In this document: one piece after another, positions 62,294 to 64,000 of the stretch
How positions within the stretch are numbered: position 1 is the stretch's first letter
Layout: every line of letters begins with the position of its first letter
Source of the DNA: Alphaproteobacteria bacterium
Lineage (GTDB): Bacteria; Pseudomonadota; Alphaproteobacteria; Micavibrionales; UBA2020
Reading direction: 5' to 3'
DNA length: 64,000 nucleotides
Assembly (NCBI GenBank): GCA_025934695.1
Contig: JAICWS010000004.1
Location: 124,001 to 188,000 of the forward strand
The notes under the pieces: model-generated
Databases searched by the model: none
What the model was told of the DNA's origin: nothing
What the model saw: the letters and a program-made list of their open reading frames with translations, nothing else
Program-made: the position numbers and the translations under genes

Positions 62294-64000
62294 ATGTCAG
62301 AACAAAAACACATCCGGAACTTCTCGATTATTGCGCATATCGACCATGGCAAGTCAACCCTTGCCGACCGCATTATTCAAAAATGCGGCGCGGTCGAAGA
62401 GCGCGAGATGAAAGAGCAGATGCTCGACAACATGGAGATCGAGCGCGAGCGCGGCATCACCATCAAGGCCCAGACCGTGCGCCTCAAATACAAGGCGAAG
62501 GACGGCATCGAATACCAGCTGAACCTCATGGACACGCCGGGCCACGTCGACTTTGCCTATGAAGTCTCGCGCTCGCTTGCCGCCTGCGAAGGCGCGCTGC
62601 TGGTCGTGGATGCGAGCCAGGGTGTGGAAGCCCAGACGCTCGCCAACGTCTATCAGGCGATCGACAACAATCTCGAGATCGTGCCGGTCATCAATAAAAT
62701 CGACCTGCCGGCGGCCGAGCCCGAGCGCGTCAAGCGGCAGATCGAAGACGTGATCGGTCTCGATGCGTCGAATGCGCTGCTGGTCTCCGCGAAATCTGGC
62801 ATCGGCATCGATGAATTGCTGGAAGCCATCGTCACGCGCCTGCCGCCGCCGGAAGGCGACCCGAACGCGATCCTGAAGGCGCTGCTGGTCGACAGCTGGT
62901 ACGATGCGTATCTCGGCGTGGTCATTCTCGTGCGCGTGGTCGAAGGGACGGTCCGGGTTAAGGACAAGCTGCGCTTCATGAGCAACGGCGCGGCCTACGA
63001 AGCCGATCGCGTCGGCGTCTTCACGCCCAAGCATGTGCTGACCGGCGAGTTGAAGCCGGGCGAAATCGGCTTCATTACCTGCGGCATCAAGAACATCCAC
63101 GAAACCAAGATTGGCGATACCATCACGCTCGACCGCACGCCCTGCGCGGAGCGGCTGCCGGGCTTCAAGCCGTCGGTGCCGATGGTGTTCTGCAGCCTTT
63201 TCCCCGTCGACGCGAGCGACTTCGAGAAGCTGCGCGATTCGCTGGGCAAACTGGCGCTGAACGACGCCAGCCTGCATCACGAGCCGGAAAATTCGACCGC
63301 GCTGGGCATGGGCTTCCGCTGCGGCTTCCTGGGCTTGCTGCACCTCGAAATCATCCAGGAACGGCTGCTGCGCGAGTATAATCTCGACCTCATTCCGACC
63401 GCGCCTTCCGTAGTGTATAAGATATTCCTGACCAACGGCGACGTGATGGAGCTTTACAATCCCGCCGACCTCCCCGACGTCGTGCGCATCACGAAGATCG
63501 AGGAGCCCTGGATCAAGGCGACCATTTTCGTGCCCGATGAATACCTGGGCTCGATCCTGACGCTCTGCCAGGAGCGGCGCGGTTCACAGGTGGAGCTGAC
63601 CTGGGTCGGCTCGCGCGCGATGGCGGTTTACCGCCTGCCGCTCAACGAGGTGGTGTTCGATTTCTACGACCGGCTGAAGTCGCTCTCGCGCGGCTACGCC
63701 AGCATGGATTATGTGCTCGACGGCTTCTCGGAAGGCGAACTCGTGCGCCTCAACATCCTCGTCAACGGCGAAAACCTCGATGCCCTGTCGATGATCGTCC
63801 ACCGCTCCCAGGCCGAGCGCCGCGGGCGCCAGCTGTGCGAGCGGCTGAAAGAGCTGATCCCGCGCCAGCTGTTCAAGATCGCGGTGCAGGCCTCCATCGG
63901 CGGCAAGATCGTTGCGCGCGAAGATATTTCGGCCCTGCGCAAGGACGTCACGGCGAAATGCTATGGCGGCGACATCTCGCGCAAGCGCAAACTGCTCGAC
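62294..64000 (+). CDS. lepA: Elongation factor 4 (LepA), 3' end beyond window
   Basis: ATG 62294 opens a frame that runs to the last base (569 codons, of about 600 usual). GTPase motifs: [10 protein letters not shown] near 14 (G1), RGIT near 53, MDTPGHVDF near 78 (G3), NKIDLP near 133 (G4), VSAKSGIG near 161. The LepA-specific C-terminal part ([11 protein letters not shown], then [21 protein letters not shown] and SRGYASMDY) is present. It is a ribosome-associated GTPase acting in translation initiation or back-translocation. Confidence 0.95.
   Translation, partial: MSEQKHIRNFSIIAHIDHGKSTLADRIIQKCGAVEEREMKEQMLDNMEIERERGITIKAQTVRLKYKAKDGIEYQLNLMDTPGHVDFAYEVSRSLAACEGALLVVDASQGVEAQTLANVYQAIDNNLEIVPVINKIDLPAAEPERVKRQIEDVIGLDASNALLVSAKSGIGIDELLEAIVTRLPPPEGDPNAILKALLVDSWYDAYLGVVILVRVVEGTVRVKDKLRFMSNGAAYEADRVGVFTPKHVLTGELKPGEIGFITCGIKNIHETKIGDTITLDRTPCAERLPGFKPSVPMVFCSLFPVDASDFEKLRDSLGKLALNDASLHHEPENSTALGMGFRCGFLGLLHLEIIQERLLREYNLDLIPTAPSVVYKIFLTNGDVMELYNPADLPDVVRITKIEEPWIKATIFVPDEYLGSILTLCQERRGSQVELTWVGSRAMAVYRLPLNEVVFDFYDRLKSLSRGYASMDYVLDGFSEGELVRLNILVNGENLDALSMIVHRSQAERRGRQLCERLKELIPRQLFKIAVQASIGGKIVAREDISALRKDVTAKCYGGDISRKRKLLD

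Overview
The window is bacterial chromosome and most likely alphaproteobacterial. The core genes point there: a PopZ-like (DUF2497) protein, an ELM1-family protein, protein-L-isoaspartate methyltransferase, GlnE, TyrS, AnmK, TsaC/Sua5 and LepA, together with a DUF3489-DUF2924-serine recombinase cassette of the kind common in that class. The genus cannot be fixed from sequence alone. Coding is dense, and from about 22.5 kb onward it is GC-rich. The first 22 kb is visibly less GC-rich and looks accessory.

Region 1 (1-14 kb) is a surface/secretion block. It holds a glycosyltransferase-FkbM methyltransferase-TPR-glycosyltransferase polyprotein cut by the window edge, an SGNH-type hydrolase, a LuxR-family regulator, and then a two-gene unit of a secreted repeat protein and a 2805-residue RTX protein. 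A near-palindromic 20-base lux box (4263-4282) lies between the regulator and the RTX unit, with a -10-like element at the right distance. No luxI and no type I secretion genes are visible.

Region 2 (14-22.4 kb) is a mobile island. It has small secreted or lipoprotein genes, a ParB-fused DNA methyltransferase with two tandem DUF5681 genes, a structured RNA ending in a strong terminator just upstream of a membrane protein gene, and the DUF3489-DUF2924-large serine recombinase cassette. It ends next to a tRNA-Asn gene.

Region 3 (22.5-40.3 kb) mixes lipid, envelope and signalling functions: a diacylglycerol-kinase-like protein, a racemase-fold protein, a macro domain protein, a GGDEF protein with a degenerate signature, an LpxH-like phosphoesterase, an ELM1 protein coupled to a 655-residue unknown, a tandem pair of YfhO-like membrane proteins, a FecR/DUF6600 protein with a Gln/Glu/Lys repeat tail, a PEBP protein, a VOC protein, tRNA-Cys, Pcm and PopZ.

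Region 4 (40.3-64 kb) carries a large inverted-repeat element, glnE, an AsmA/DUF3971 protein, membrane proteins, a Sel1-repeat protein, tyrS, a DCC-lipase maturation factor fusion, a second tandem pair of YfhO-like proteins, anmK-tsaC, an acyltransferase, an EF-hand protein and the 5' part of lepA. Most neighbours are tightly packed. Several convergent pairs share stop-codon bases, and several adjacent genes overlap by ATGA or TTGA, which suggests translational coupling.
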